From Candidatus Sulfotelmatobacter sp. (GTDB lineage Bacteria > Acidobacteriota > Terriglobia > Terriglobales > Acidobacteriaceae), in the NCBI GenBank assembly GCA_030041215.1, contig JASHOH010000029.1:1-47295 (forward strand): DNA of 47,295 nt, read 5' to 3'. The stretch's first letter is position 1; every line of letters begins with the position of its first letter. This document shows, in pieces, positions 1 through 10,109 of this stretch. The translations under genes and the position numbers were made by a program. The notes under the pieces were generated by a model. The model was not told the origin of the DNA and made no database searches. It saw only the letters and a program-made list of their open reading frames with translations.

Positions 1-453
<453 letters not shown>

Positions 454-463
454 GAGAAGCGGT

Positions 464-525
464 CAGCTTTCAGCCGTCAGCTAAATTCGTTAGCTGCTTC
501 GCTGATAGCTGACCGCTGAAAGCTG
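464..525. repeat. Inverted repeat in the atpD-atpC spacer
   Basis: Positions 464-482 and 507-525 form an 18-of-19 inverted repeat (CAGCTTTCAGCCGTCAGCT against AGCTGACCGCTGAAAGCTG, one mismatch) around a 24-base loop. It fills the spacer between atpD and atpC, ending three bases before the atpC start, so it could form a hairpin in the atp mRNA and hide the atpC initiation region. The motif is built from repeated 'gctgatagctga'-type words and resembles the other palindromic intergenic elements of this window. Whether it attenuates or stabilises the message is inference. Confidence 0.7.
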
Positions 526-528
526 CTC

Positions 529-930
529 ATGGCCGATACTTTCCAACTCGAAATCGTCACGCCGGAAAAGAAAGTAGTCGAGACGGCCGCCGAGGAAGTC
601 CAGATTCCCGGCAAGAACGGGTATCTCGGCGTTCTTCCCGGGCACGCGCCGCTGATTACCGAACTGGCGGTGGGTGAAATCAAATATCGGGCCAATGGCG
701 AGCAGCGCCTTGCCGTAGCGTGGGGATTCGCCGAGGTGCTGCCCGATAAAGTGACGATTCTCGCCGAAACGGCCGAGCGCCCTGAAGAAATCGATGTCGA
801 GCGTGCCCGCCGCGCCAAACAACGCGCCCAGCATCGCCTGACCAGCGGCGACACGAACGTCGATGTCGAGCGCTCACTGGATGCTCTGAAGAAGGCTGAA
901 ACGCGCCTGGAAGTAGCGGGAAAGCAGTAA
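529..930 (+). CDS. atpC: ATP synthase F1 subunit epsilon
   Basis: A 133-residue epsilon subunit, the rotor-stalk protein that couples gamma to the c-ring and can inhibit ATP hydrolysis. The N-terminal beta-sandwich is visible: FQLEIVTPEKKVVE, then the hallmark GKNGYLGVLPGHAPLITEL (about residues 29-47), which matches the family motif G-x-x-G-x-x-x-V-L-P-x-H-x-P. The C-terminal part (about 85-133) is the charged two-helix domain, with EEIDVERARRAKQRAQHRL. Length is normal for the family (about 130-140). The ATG at 529 is the only sensible start. No strong Shine-Dalgarno is visible (weak gaaag at 518-522), so translation may be coupled to atpD or affected by the hairpin just upstream. It is the last gene of the atp operon; the next gene converges on it after 16 bases. 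Confidence 0.96.
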   Translation: MADTFQLEIVTPEKKVVETAAEEVQIPGKNGYLGVLPGHAPLITELAVGEIKYRANGEQRLAVAWGFAEVLPDKVTILAETAERPEEIDVERARRAKQRAQHRLTSGDTNVDVERSLDALKKAETRLEVAGKQ

Positions 931-946
931 AGTGCCGCGTGAAGCG

Positions 947-3900
947 CTACGTCACATTCACCTGCTCGCGCTGTTCTGATGGCCTTAACTTCACCGCCGC
1001 GGTCCGCTCCAGCTTGTCCCAGGCGAATTTCCGGCCCTCGAGCGCGCGCTTCAACGTCTTGAATAGCACTACAGAAAACAACTGACGATAAGCGAAGCGT
1101 TGCAGCCACACCTGGCTCAGCAGCCAGACATCCTCTTTGTCATCCGGACGCCGGCGCTCGAGAGCGAACGCAATGGCCGAGGCCAAAAAGTCAATCACCA
1201 GAAACGCGAAGAAAAATGCGACCAGCTTGTGAAAACTTGCTGGATCGGTCGAATCCGGATGGAAGTGCTTCTGCACGAAATACCAGATTGTTCCGACCGC
1301 GAACATGATATCGATCAGTGGCGACACCAGCGGCAGCAGAATCTGGAAAATCATGATATTTGGCAAAGCTATCCAGCCAAGCACGCCTTTGCGTGCGAAC
1401 ACGCTGCGGTGCTTGAACACAGCTTGCAGAATCCCGAATGACCAGCGAAAACGCTGCCGCATCAGCCCGTTAGCATTTACCGGAGCTTCCGTGTAGGCCA
1501 GCGCCATGTCTTCGTATTCCACGCGATAACCGCGGCGCAGCAGAGCCATTGTAAGATCGGCATCCTCCGCGACAGTGTCAACCTGGAAGCATCCGGCCTC
1601 GCGCACAGCCGAAACGCGCCATGCGCCAATGGCTCCCGGCACCACACTCACTGCTCCCAAAACATCCAGCGCGCGCCGTTCGAAATTCTGGCTGGTGATA
1701 TATTCCAGCGCCTGCCAGCGCGTCCATAAGTTCACGCGGTTGCCGACTTTGGCGTTGCCGGCAATCGCTCCAACCTTGGGATCGATGAAATGGGGCACCA
1801 TGCGGGAAATGGCGTCAGCGGCGATAATCGTGTCGGCATCGATGCCAACGAAAATATCAGCGTCGCCAAGGTGCTCGATTCCAAAATTCAAAGCCTCCGC
1901 CTTGCCCGCATTCGGCTTGGTGAGAATGAGCACGCGCCCCGCTGCTTCTCCGCGCACGAAGGCGCTGCGAAGAACTTCCAGCGTCCGGTCGCGCGAACCG
2001 TCGTCGATCGCGATTACCCGCAGGTTGGGATAGTCCGAATTCAGCACCGCGCGCACCGTCCGCACGATGACCTTCTCTTCGTTATAAGCGGGAATGAGTA
2101 CCGCGACCTTGGGTTTGTAAGAAGCAACTTCCGACGGCCGCCCGAATATCTTTTCGCGCATCCTGTCGTACACGGCGGCCGCGCCGATAAAAATCAGACG
2201 TCCCGTCATGAGCAGATCGCCAAGCAGGAAGATCCACGTAATGCCAATTACGGCCGCGTCAAACAGCCAGAAGCCCAGCAAATCAAATCGCGCCGCCCAA
2301 CGTTGTCCCGTCGGCAAAGGAGACATCACGTCGGCCCGCGTCTTTCCCAGCAATTCGTAAACCGGGACAATCTCATATCCGCGCGCGCGAATACCCTCGA
2401 TAATCATCGGCAGTGCGCGCACTGTCTCGGTTCGATTTCCGCCGCCATCGTGCAGCAGCACAATGTTGCCGCAGCGCAGGTCATTGACGTTGCACGGCGG
2501 CAAGTGCGCCAGCACATACGAAGAAATTTCTTCCGCGGTGTGCCGCCGCGTACCTCCGTCCGCAGCTGGTACCTTGTCGCTCCAGTCATTGGGATCGATC
2601 CGGTTTCCCACCGTGATGTAACCCAGATCCTGCGCGAATTCGAGCGGTTTGACCTGGTCGGCCGTGTCCGGTTCCTCATCAATGGCATAAGGCGGGCGCA
2701 TAAGCGTGACTCGCACTCCCACCAGGCTGGCGAAAAGCCGCTCCGTCAGATTCAGCTCCACTTTCATTTGCGTAGTAGAAATGTTGCTGACGTCCGGGTG
2801 CGTAAAGGTGTGGTTGCCAATGGCGTTGCCTTCGTTGTAAATCCGCTTGACCAGCCCGGAGAACTTGTCGCCCTGGATCCCGATCACAAAAAAGGTCGCG
2901 GTTGCATGCTCGCGTTCGAGCACATCGAGAATCTGCGGCGTCCACTCCGGATCGGGTCCGTCATCAAACGTAATTGCAACTTTGTTCGGGCTATAGCCGT
3001 AGCGCGCCACACGATACGGTTCCGGAGACGACTCGAAATTCTCGTCGGTGATCAATTTCGTGTTCGGGTCGATCGTGAGATCGCGTGTGCCATGCGTCGG
3101 GCGGTCCTCGATGCGCAGAATTTCTCCCTGGCCCTCCATGTCGACATCCTGCCCTGGAGGCACGTCGCGCAGCTTGTCCGTGGCCCCGGCATCGCCCGGC
3201 ATGTCCCAGACACGCCATATCGATCGATCTTCGCCGCCTAGTCGCCACAAGGCGAAAGTTTGGATTCCCAGGGTCTGCGCAGCCCGCATATGATTCAACG
3301 CTGTGACCGCGTCGAGGAACCACACATCGTGCCTCAAGTTATGCTCGTCGAGATAGCTGAAACGCGGATTCAACGCATCATCGTCGAACGTTACGTCCTC
3401 TTCCGAATCGCGCGCTTCAAGCCATGCTTCCTGCACCGACACACTGTGATCTTTCTCGTCAGGCGGAAGATTGCCCTTTTTCGGCTTCAGCACCCAGTCG
3501 TACCCATAGTTCGCGATGGCACAAATGATCTTATTGCGGGGGATCACCTTCACCGCGAAGTTCAAGTTTTCTACGAACCAATCCTGCGAGGCGACCGGTC
3601 CTGATGCCGCGCCGGGAAAGTGTTCGTCATAATTCATCACCACGACGCCATCGGCCGGTGCTGCGACCGCCGGATAATCGAATTCTTCGTTGTGCGCCGG
3701 CACGCTGACGTAGAGCTTCATGCCGCGCGCGTGCAGATCCTGGGACAATTCGTTCAGCAGCGCGATATATCCGGGCTGACCAATCTTGGGAAAAGCCTCA
3801 AAGTCCACCATCAGCCCACGAAACCGGTCCGATGCAAGAAATGCGGCTACCTGCCTGCGGAAATTCGCGCGCGCATTGGGGTCGTTTAGAAAATCGGTGA

Positions 3901-4477
3901 TGCCGCCCACCCACTCGTTGCCATCGAAATTGTTGACCATGGGGAAGACTTCCATGGCCGGGTCCTCGGCTTTGAGCATGGGCATCACGCGGTCGTCAAC
4001 CGAACGCACCTTGTCGTTCTGCACGACGTCAAACCACTTGTTTGTCTGGTCATCGACGCCCTGGAGACGGCCATCAGCCGTGAGCACGTGCAGCCAGTCG
4101 GGATAAAGTAAATCGATTTGCCGCGAATAATCGCGCAAGGAAGAAAAGCTGGCGGCATCCCAGGGAACGTAAAATGCCGCGCGAATGCCTTCTTCCTGAT
4201 TGAGGGTAACCTGCGAACCCGGCACCTTTGATTTGCGATGGGAGCGCGCCGCCAGCTTTTTCGCCCGTTCGCGGGCTTTTTCCTTTTCGCTTTCCTTTAA
4301 TGCGCGGAAGGCCCGTTTCTGCGGAGAGAACAGCAGTTCCGGCAGCCGATCATCGCGCAGCGCGCTGTAGACGAAGAAGATGAGCAGCGCCGATAGTGCC
4401 AGCACGAGCGCGTCGACAAAGCGCCGCAGGCGCTTCCATCGCGCTCTTTGCGGATCGTAAAAAACAGGTTCGGCCAT
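947..4477 (-). CDS. Trifunctional GH18 / NodB deacetylase / GT2 membrane enzyme
   Basis: A 1176-residue fusion of three carbohydrate-active modules. Residues about 18-40 are a membrane anchor, followed by a Lys/Arg/Glu-rich linker. Residues about 95-430 are a GH18-like barrel with the catalytic signature GLMVDFEAF (D225, E227). Residues about 498-705 are a NodB polysaccharide deacetylase with TFDDGPD (D505, D506), metal-binding HTFTH (H556, H560), RPPY (594-597) and LLHDG (H676, D677). A membrane segment at about 735-765 leads into a processive GT2 domain: VAVLIPAYNE (791-800), IDDGS (824-828), DAD (880-882), EDAD (971-974) and QRFRW (1008-1012), then further membrane helices (about 1030-1105). 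The GT2 part resembles PgaC/hyaluronan-synthase-like enzymes, so synthesis, deacetylation and trimming of a beta-linked aminoglycan is inferred. The first two modules would lie outside the cytoplasmic membrane. The polymer is not known. The gene converges with atpC. Confidence 0.92.
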   Translation of the reverse strand: MAEPVFYDPQRARWKRLRRFVDALVLALSALLIFFVYSALRDDRLPELLFSPQKRAFRALKESEKEKARERAKKLAARSHRKSKVPGSQVTLNQEEGIRAAFYVPWDAASFSSLRDYSRQIDLLYPDWLHVLTADGRLQGVDDQTNKWFDVVQNDKVRSVDDRVMPMLKAEDPAMEVFPMVNNFDGNEWVGGITDFLNDPNARANFRRQVAAFLASDRFRGLMVDFEAFPKIGQPGYIALLNELSQDLHARGMKLYVSVPAHNEEFDYPAVAAPADGVVVMNYDEHFPGAASGPVASQDWFVENLNFAVKVIPRNKIICAIANYGYDWVLKPKKGNLPPDEKDHSVSVQEAWLEARDSEEDVTFDDDALNPRFSYLDEHNLRHDVWFLDAVTALNHMRAAQTLGIQTFALWRLGGEDRSIWRVWDMPGDAGATDKLRDVPPGQDVDMEGQGEILRIEDRPTHGTRDLTIDPNTKLITDENFESSPEPYRVARYGYSPNKVAITFDDGPDPEWTPQILDVLEREHATATFFVIGIQGDKFSGLVKRIYNEGNAIGNHTFTHPDVSNISTTQMKVELNLTERLFASLVGVRVTLMRPPYAIDEEPDTADQVKPLEFAQDLGYITVGNRIDPNDWSDKVPAADGGTRRHTAEEISSYVLAHLPPCNVNDLRCGNIVLLHDGGGNRTETVRALPMIIEGIRARGYEIVPVYELLGKTRADVMSPLPTGQRWAARFDLLGFWLFDAAVIGITWIFLLGDLLMTGRLIFIGAAAVYDRMREKIFGRPSEVASYKPKVAVLIPAYNEEKVIVRTVRAVLNSDYPNLRVIAIDDGSRDRTLEVLRSAFVRGEAAGRVLILTKPNAGKAEALNFGIEHLGDADIFVGIDADTIIAADAISRMVPHFIDPKVGAIAGNAKVGNRVNLWTRWQALEYITSQNFERRALDVLGAVSVVPGAIGAWRVSAVREAGCFQVDTVAEDADLTMALLRRGYRVEYEDMALAYTEAPVNANGLMRQRFRWSFGILQAVFKHRSVFARKGVLGWIALPNIMIFQILLPLVSPLIDIMFAVGTIWYFVQKHFHPDSTDPASFHKLVAFFFAFLVIDFLASAIAFALERRRPDDKEDVWLLSQVWLQRFAYRQLFSVVLFKTLKRALEGRKFAWDKLERTAAVKLRPSEQREQVNVT

Positions 4478-4618
4478 GAAAACGGTAGCTACTGCATCCT
4501 AAGCTGTGCGGGGCAGACGGTCAATTCTCGGCGGGACAGGGTTTAAGGTCCTTCCTCAACTATTTTATGATGCAATTTCTCATCTAGAAGATGATACCGG
4601 ACGGTTTATATTCTGACC

Positions 4619-6040
4619 GTGCTTGAGCTTCTGCGGAAGAACTCCAGGTTTTTCATCGCCACGACCATGGTTGCATTGGCCCTGCGGCTCTTTTTCGTTT
4701 TTCGTTTTCCGGCAGTGGTCGACGACTCCCGCCTCTACGCCGATATCGCGCTGAACTGGCTGCATCACGGCATCTACGGCATTACTGATTCCGGCCAGAT
4801 CATGCCGACTTTTTCCCGCCTCCCAGGTTATCCGGCATTCCTGGCCGCGATTTTTGCCGTATTTGGGGACAACAATTTTCGTGCTGTTCTGCTGATTCAG
4901 GTTTTTTTCGATCTCGGGACTTGCCTGCTTGTGGCCGATCTCGCGCGCCGTATGTTTTCCGATCGCTCTGCCAACGCTGCTTTCCTGCTGGCAGCGATCT
5001 GTCCGTTTCTTGCGAATTACGTCGCAGCCGCACTGACAGAGACGCTGGAAATTTTCTTTACGGCGCTCACGCTCAATCTCGCAGTCCGGGGGGTAATTGC
5101 ATTCTCGGCAGATGGGAAATCAGTGCCTAAGTATTTTTCAGGACTTTGGCTGGGGACCGGGTTGTCGATGGGCGCGTGTATGCTCTTGCGTCCTGACGGC
5201 GGGATTCTTTTTGCCGCCGCAGCCGCTTACCTCTTTATCCTTCTCCTGCGAAGCCTCGGCCCAGCGCGCCAACGGATTGTTTCAAGAAGTGTTCTGACTG
5301 CAGGCGTTCTGCTGACCATCAGCGCCTTCGTCCCCCTCATTCCCTGGACGATCCGCAATTTCCACACCCTGCATCGGTTTCAGCCGCTCGCCCCGCGTTA
5401 TGCCAATGACATCGACGAAACCATCATGCCCGGCTTCAATCGCTGGACTAAAACCTGGATCGCCGAATATACGTCTACGCAGGAAATTTATTGGAGGGTC
5501 CCCGGCGAGGCACTCGATATCACAAAGCTGCCCTCACGCGCCTTCGATTCGCCCGAGCAGCGCCGCGAAACCGAACAGTTATTTTCTGACTACAACATCG
5601 ACCACGAACTGACCCCCGAAACCGACGCCGGCTTCGCCGCTCTGGCTGCGGCGCGCATCCGTCATGCTCCGTTGCGTTATTACGTCTGGCTGCCGGCCCT
5701 TCGCATCGCCGACATGTGGCTGCGCCCGCGCATCGAGCTGTTACCCTCGGATCCCCGCTGGTGGGAATTCAACGACGATCCCCTGTGGCTCACGGTGAGC
5801 ATCGTCTTCGGACTGGTCAATCTCGTTTACCTAGCACTTGCCATTGCCGGTGGATTTAGATCGCGAGCAGTTCTTGGCATGGGTTTGCTTTTTTTGTTTG
5901 TGGCGATCCGATCGCTGTTTCTCGGAACGCTGGAAAATCCCGAACCTCGCTATACGCTCGAGTGCTATCCCGTTATCTTGGTCTGGGCGGCGGCGTTATT
6001 CCTCGAAAAAACGAATCGTACTGATCGCAAATTCGCATAG
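4619..6040 (+). CDS. GT-C family integral membrane glycosyltransferase (PMT/ArnT-like)
   Basis: A 473-residue polytopic membrane protein with about 10-12 hydrophobic segments. The first external loop holds VDDSRLYADIALNWLHHGIY (about residues 34-53), with the paired acidic residues typical of the GT-C fold; this is the loop that carries the catalytic acid in PMT/ArnT-like enzymes using polyprenyl-phosphate sugars. SRLPGYPAFLAAIFAVFGDN is the conserved R-x-P-x-Y-P element. The C-terminal external stretch (about 255-340) is soluble. It probably adds a sugar to an envelope glycan, lipid or protein; donor and acceptor cannot be read from the sequence. The GTG at 4619 is the longest start but has no Shine-Dalgarno; the ATG at 4667 is an alternative. 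It is divergent from the GH18/NodB/GT2 gene across 141 bases that contain a small palindrome (4580-4594). Confidence 0.82.
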   Translation: MLELLRKNSRFFIATTMVALALRLFFVFRFPAVVDDSRLYADIALNWLHHGIYGITDSGQIMPTFSRLPGYPAFLAAIFAVFGDNNFRAVLLIQVFFDLGTCLLVADLARRMFSDRSANAAFLLAAICPFLANYVAAALTETLEIFFTALTLNLAVRGVIAFSADGKSVPKYFSGLWLGTGLSMGACMLLRPDGGILFAAAAAYLFILLLRSLGPARQRIVSRSVLTAGVLLTISAFVPLIPWTIRNFHTLHRFQPLAPRYANDIDETIMPGFNRWTKTWIAEYTSTQEIYWRVPGEALDITKLPSRAFDSPEQRRETEQLFSDYNIDHELTPETDAGFAALAAARIRHAPLRYYVWLPALRIADMWLRPRIELLPSDPRWWEFNDDPLWLTVSIVFGLVNLVYLALAIAGGFRSRAVLGMGLLFLFVAIRSLFLGTLENPEPRYTLECYPVILVWAAALFLEKTNRTDRKFA

Positions 6041-6353
6041 AGCGCATAAGGACCCCTGAATTTTCACGCAGGCCCTTCCAAATCCCGCATCCAGCCTGTG
6101 AAATCGCGGATTTCGAGGCCTCATACATTCACCAAACCACTGAAGATTCAGCTTGAACTTTGTGGTCCGGTAGTTGCAAAATAGCGAGCCATCAGTTCCC
6201 CCAGGGTCTCAACGGCAGTTCTTTCCTGGGAACAAAATGAGAGTTGGCTTCAACCAGCAGGTCAATACGGACTTGAACGTGACCGTGTCACTCCATAAGG
6301 GCAGCAATGCTGACCCGAATTATGGGCTGGATGGCGAAAAATAAGGAGATCCC
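6041..6353. other. Spacer before the first receptor gene
   Basis: These 313 bases separate the glycosyltransferase from the first receptor. The last part (6171-6341) is an open stretch of about 57 codons in the phase of the ATG at 6237, ending in TAA at 6339-6341, just before the AAGGAG ribosome site of the receptor. The predicted peptide starts MRVGFNQQVNTDLNV and matches no family that I recognise. It may be a leader peptide, a gene remnant or chance. The first 100 bases show nothing I can name. Confidence 0.4.
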
Positions 6354-9300
6354 ATGGGTTCCCCCCGGTTTGCTGCATTCACCCTTCTTTGCATTTTTGC
6401 TGCGTATCAACCCGGTTGGTCGCAGTCAGCCACCGCGTCAATTCTCGGGCGGGTTGTGGACGAGCAAGGGGCGGCGATTGCTGGAACTAAAATCACTGTC
6501 ACTAATGTCGCCACTCAGGTCGCTACCAAGACCGAGTCTGATTCCGAAGGCAATTACCGGGTGTTGGCGTTGCCCATCGGCACCTACGTCGTGTCTGCGG
6601 AGCACGAAGGCTTTCGTCGGCTGGTAACGAATCCGCGCACTTTGGAAATTAATCAGCAGGAGCGCATGGATCTGCACCTCGTAGTTGGCGCTCGCTCGGA
6701 AACTGTGGAAGTCTCGGGCGTGGGTACGAACGTGGAAACCGTAAATCCCACGCTGGGCGAGTCCATTACCAGCCGTCCCATCGTGAACCTCCCGCTGAAC
6801 GGACGCAACGTTCTTACGTTGGCCCTGTTGCAACCGGGAGTGACAGAGGATAACCCCGGCGATACCAGCGCAACTCAGGGTTTCAACATAGCTGGAGGCC
6901 GTACTGACTCCGTCACCTATTTGTTAGACGGAGGCCTCAACAACGAACTGCTCGGCAACGGCGTCGTCTACAACCCAAATCCAGACGCGGTCGCCGAGTT
7001 CCGCATCCTTACCAGTAACTACACCGCGGAATACGGCCGCAACGGCGCTGGCGTCATCAGCGTGGTAACGAAATCGGGCACAAACCAGTTCCACGGCAGC
7101 GCCTTCGATTTCGTGCGCAACACTGACTTTGACGCCAACGCGTATTTCAATATTCAGGCCGGCTTGCCGAGAAACAATCTCAAACGGAACCAGTTTGGCG
7201 GTACATTTGGCGGCCCCATAATCAGGAACAAACTTTTCTTCTTCACCTCCTATCAAGGTCAGCGCCAGATAGAAACGCAGACCCCAGGGTTGATAACCAC
7301 TTTCACACCAGCTGAACTGAACGGAGACTTCTCCGGCGGAGGCTCGCCGGGGAACTGCCCTAATGCTGATCCCAACGTCGCGGCGTTTCTGCAAACTAAT
7401 ACATATTTCCAGGCGAACCCTGCCAGTGCCGCCTGCGCAATTATCGACCCCACAAAGATCGACCCTGCAGCGCAAGCCTATATTGCGACCGGGCTAATCC
7501 CAACTGCGACAAACGGAACTGTCTTTCCGTCGGCGAACTCAACCAACAACAACAATGAATTGACTGGGAAGATCGATTTCAACATAAACGCCAAAGATAA
7601 ACTTTCTTTTACTCTCGGCGGGTTTCGTAACCCTCTGCTACTGCCCTTCGGGCGTGGCGTCGGCTACTCTGCCACCGTCCCGGGTTTTCCAAGCACAGAA
7701 CAGACCAATAACTACTTCCTCACAATCGCCTACACCCGAGCTTTTTCTTCCAGCCAGCTCAACGAACTTCGCGCAACCACACAACGGCACCATACTCTAA
7801 ACGATAAGCCCGTCAGTAACATGCCTCCCATCCCCGGGTTTGGCTTGGCGTCCGATCTTTTTAACGGTCCTCCGCTGATGACTTTCGACAATGGCCTCGG
7901 TTTCGGACAGGATCAGTCTGGCCCGGCCACTGAGATTGGTAACACGTATGCGATTGCAGACACGTTCACATGGGTCAAGGGACACAATACCTGGAAATTC
8001 GGGGCGGGGTTTTCCGCCTACGAGCAGGACACGCTGTATGCCTTCTTCACGGATAGCAATTTCTCTTTCTACGGATTTGCTTCCGGCGGGTACGGTACCG
8101 GGAACAGTCTTGCGGATTTTCTAGTGGGTGCGCCCAATGGCATTTTTGAGGGACCGAACGCCGCCAACAATTTCCGCAGCAAGGAAGCCTACGGATTCTT
8201 TCAAGACGAATGGCATGCAAGAAAGAATTTGACCCTGACTCTGGGGATTCGCTACGAGTACAGCACTCCCAAGCTCGACACAGAGGGAAGAACCTTTGAC
8301 ATTGTGCCGGGGGACCAGTCTGTAAAGTTTCCCAATGCACCCCTCGGCCTGGTTTTCCCCGGAGATCCTGGGGCGCCTCGCGGAGTCAATTTCCCCGACA
8401 AGACAAATTTTGCTCCCCGCTTCGGCTTTGCCTGGAGTCCAGGAAACAGCAGCAAAACCAGCATCCGAGGAGGTATTGGCATCTTCTATGACGTTCTAAA
8501 GGGCGAGGACAACCTGCAATTCAACGGTGCGCCCCCGTTCTACAGCGAAGTGTCGGTAGGCTATCCGTGCTTCCAGCCCACCACCTCGCCGCCCTCCGGT
8601 TGCCTGCCGGGCGACCCAGTCGAGCCGGCGTTTACCACGTCCGGTTCACCTATTTACGGTTCGCCGTGGGAAAGCTCTAGCACGCCCATCAGCAACCCTT
8701 TTCCCTCCGTCGTGCCTCCCAATACCGCCAACGCATTCAACACATGCGCCAGCAGCGGCTACCTCTGCCCCTTCTATAATTTCCTCCCGTATGGAGGAGC
8801 TGCAAGCGGGCTCTACTTCGTGAAACCTCATCTTCACACGCCTTATGATTATCAGTACAACCTGAGCATCCAGCATGAGCTGGCACGAAACCTTGTGGCT
8901 GAGGCTAACTACGTAGGCAGCAGCTCAAAGGGACTTACCTCACTTCAGGACATCAATCCCTTTGACCTGAGTACAATCAGCACCAGCCCCGCCCGAATTC
9001 TGAATGAAAATCAAAACGCGAACATCACCGCATACTGCCTCCAGAATGCTGCTGGCCCGGCCAACTGCCCGTTCGGCGGTCTGCTGGAGTTTGGCAATGT
9101 CGCCTTCGCCAATTTCAACAGCTTGGAAGCTTCTTTAACGAAACAGAACGGCGACTATCGATATATAGGAAACACATACTTCACCTTGGGCTACACGTAT
9201 GGCCACAGCATCGATAACGCTTCCGGATTCCGTAATCTCAGCTCCCAGGTACCGTACTACAATATCGGCGGTATCTTCCGGGCCTCCTCCGATTTCGACG

Positions 9301-9929
9301 TCACCCACCGCATCACTTTCAGTGGAGGATGGGATTTGCCTTTTGACCGTATTTGGTCAGGACCGTCACGGTTGGTAAAAGGATGGAGCCTATACCCCAT
9401 ATTTAGTTGGCGCACTGGCTTTCCGCTCACCATCATTTCAGGCCTTTCGACCTTCGCCGTGTCCGACCCCGGACCATCAGGGGCTGGAGATGGCTATCTA
9501 GCCAACGCCGTGTTCGTGCCGGGATTCACCAGCATCCAGCTCACAAACCCAAGAAACTCAACTACGACATGCACGAATCCCAATACCGGGCTGCCCGAAA
9601 CTGGAAACCTGTACTTCAATTGTGCCGAGTTTCAAGCCATTGCTGACGTCCCCGGTACGGGGTACGGCTTGCCCCGAGGCTTCTTCCGCGGGCCGGGCCG
9701 CACCAATCTTGATATGGCGCTGGCAAAAGCCACGGCAATTACGGAACGTGTGAACTTCGAATTGAGGTTCGAAGCGTTCAATGTATTTAACCACGCAGAA
9801 TTTGCCAATCCGGACGTCAACCTGTACAGCCAGACGTTTGGTCAAATTACCAGTACGACACTTGGGACGGTAGCAAATCCTCTGCAAACCCAGCGCATCG
9901 TGCAACTTGGTGGACGCCTGACGTTCTAG
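6354..9929 (+). CDS. Oar-like TonB-dependent outer membrane receptor (1)
   Basis: A 1191-residue outer-membrane receptor of the Oar type, very abundant in Acidobacteria. The start ATG 6354 follows a textbook AAGGAG (6343-6348). Residues 1-24 are a signal peptide ending near PGWSQ. Residues about 27-112 form a carboxypeptidase-regulatory-like beta-sandwich (ILGRVVDEQGAAIAGTKITV). The plug follows (about 125-245), with LPLNGRNVLTLALLQPGV, the GGRTDSVTYLLDGG loop and AEYGRNGAGVISVVTKSGTN, all hallmarks of this family. The remainder is a large beta-barrel ending in a terminal Phe (GGRLTF), the usual sorting signal for the Bam machinery. Substrate is unknown; relatives are thought to import oligosaccharides, peptides or chelates with TonB-ExbBD energy, and no tonB/exbBD operon is in the window. 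A second, related receptor follows after 180 bases. Confidence 0.93.
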   Translation: MGSPRFAAFTLLCIFAAYQPGWSQSATASILGRVVDEQGAAIAGTKITVTNVATQVATKTESDSEGNYRVLALPIGTYVVSAEHEGFRRLVTNPRTLEINQQERMDLHLVVGARSETVEVSGVGTNVETVNPTLGESITSRPIVNLPLNGRNVLTLALLQPGVTEDNPGDTSATQGFNIAGGRTDSVTYLLDGGLNNELLGNGVVYNPNPDAVAEFRILTSNYTAEYGRNGAGVISVVTKSGTNQFHGSAFDFVRNTDFDANAYFNIQAGLPRNNLKRNQFGGTFGGPIIRNKLFFFTSYQGQRQIETQTPGLITTFTPAELNGDFSGGGSPGNCPNADPNVAAFLQTNTYFQANPASAACAIIDPTKIDPAAQAYIATGLIPTATNGTVFPSANSTNNNNELTGKIDFNINAKDKLSFTLGGFRNPLLLPFGRGVGYSATVPGFPSTEQTNNYFLTIAYTRAFSSSQLNELRATTQRHHTLNDKPVSNMPPIPGFGLASDLFNGPPLMTFDNGLGFGQDQSGPATEIGNTYAIADTFTWVKGHNTWKFGAGFSAYEQDTLYAFFTDSNFSFYGFASGGYGTGNSLADFLVGAPNGIFEGPNAANNFRSKEAYGFFQDEWHARKNLTLTLGIRYEYSTPKLDTEGRTFDIVPGDQSVKFPNAPLGLVFPGDPGAPRGVNFPDKTNFAPRFGFAWSPGNSSKTSIRGGIGIFYDVLKGEDNLQFNGAPPFYSEVSVGYPCFQPTTSPPSGCLPGDPVEPAFTTSGSPIYGSPWESSSTPISNPFPSVVPPNTANAFNTCASSGYLCPFYNFLPYGGAASGLYFVKPHLHTPYDYQYNLSIQHELARNLVAEANYVGSSSKGLTSLQDINPFDLSTISTSPARILNENQNANITAYCLQNAAGPANCPFGGLLEFGNVAFANFNSLEASLTKQNGDYRYIGNTYFTLGYTYGHSIDNASGFRNLSSQVPYYNIGGIFRASSDFDVTHRITFSGGWDLPFDRIWSGPSRLVKGWSLYPIFSWRTGFPLTIISGLSTFAVSDPGPSGAGDGYLANAVFVPGFTSIQLTNPRNSTTTCTNPNTGLPETGNLYFNCAEFQAIADVPGTGYGLPRGFFRGPGRTNLDMALAKATAITERVNFELRFEAFNVFNHAEFANPDVNLYSQTFGQITSTTLGTVANPLQTQRIVQLGGRLTF

Positions 9930-10109
9930 ACGAGCGTAAATACGGCTTATACGCCGCGGGTATACCGGAGCCGGTGACTGAAGCGGATCGGTGCATCCTG
10001 ACCCTCAGTCACTCCCTCCACACTATTCCCTTGAACTCCCCTCCCTGACCGGGCCACAATAGCGGCCATTATTTGCAGGGCAGCTGTGACCCGAGGGTTT
10101 GGAGCTTAT

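Noticed and set aside
1790-3241. 483-codon open frame antisense to the GH18/NodB/GT2 gene
   Set aside because: It is the antisense shadow of a gene with all its catalytic motifs intact. It has no ribosome site, a His/Arg-rich low-quality composition and no domain.
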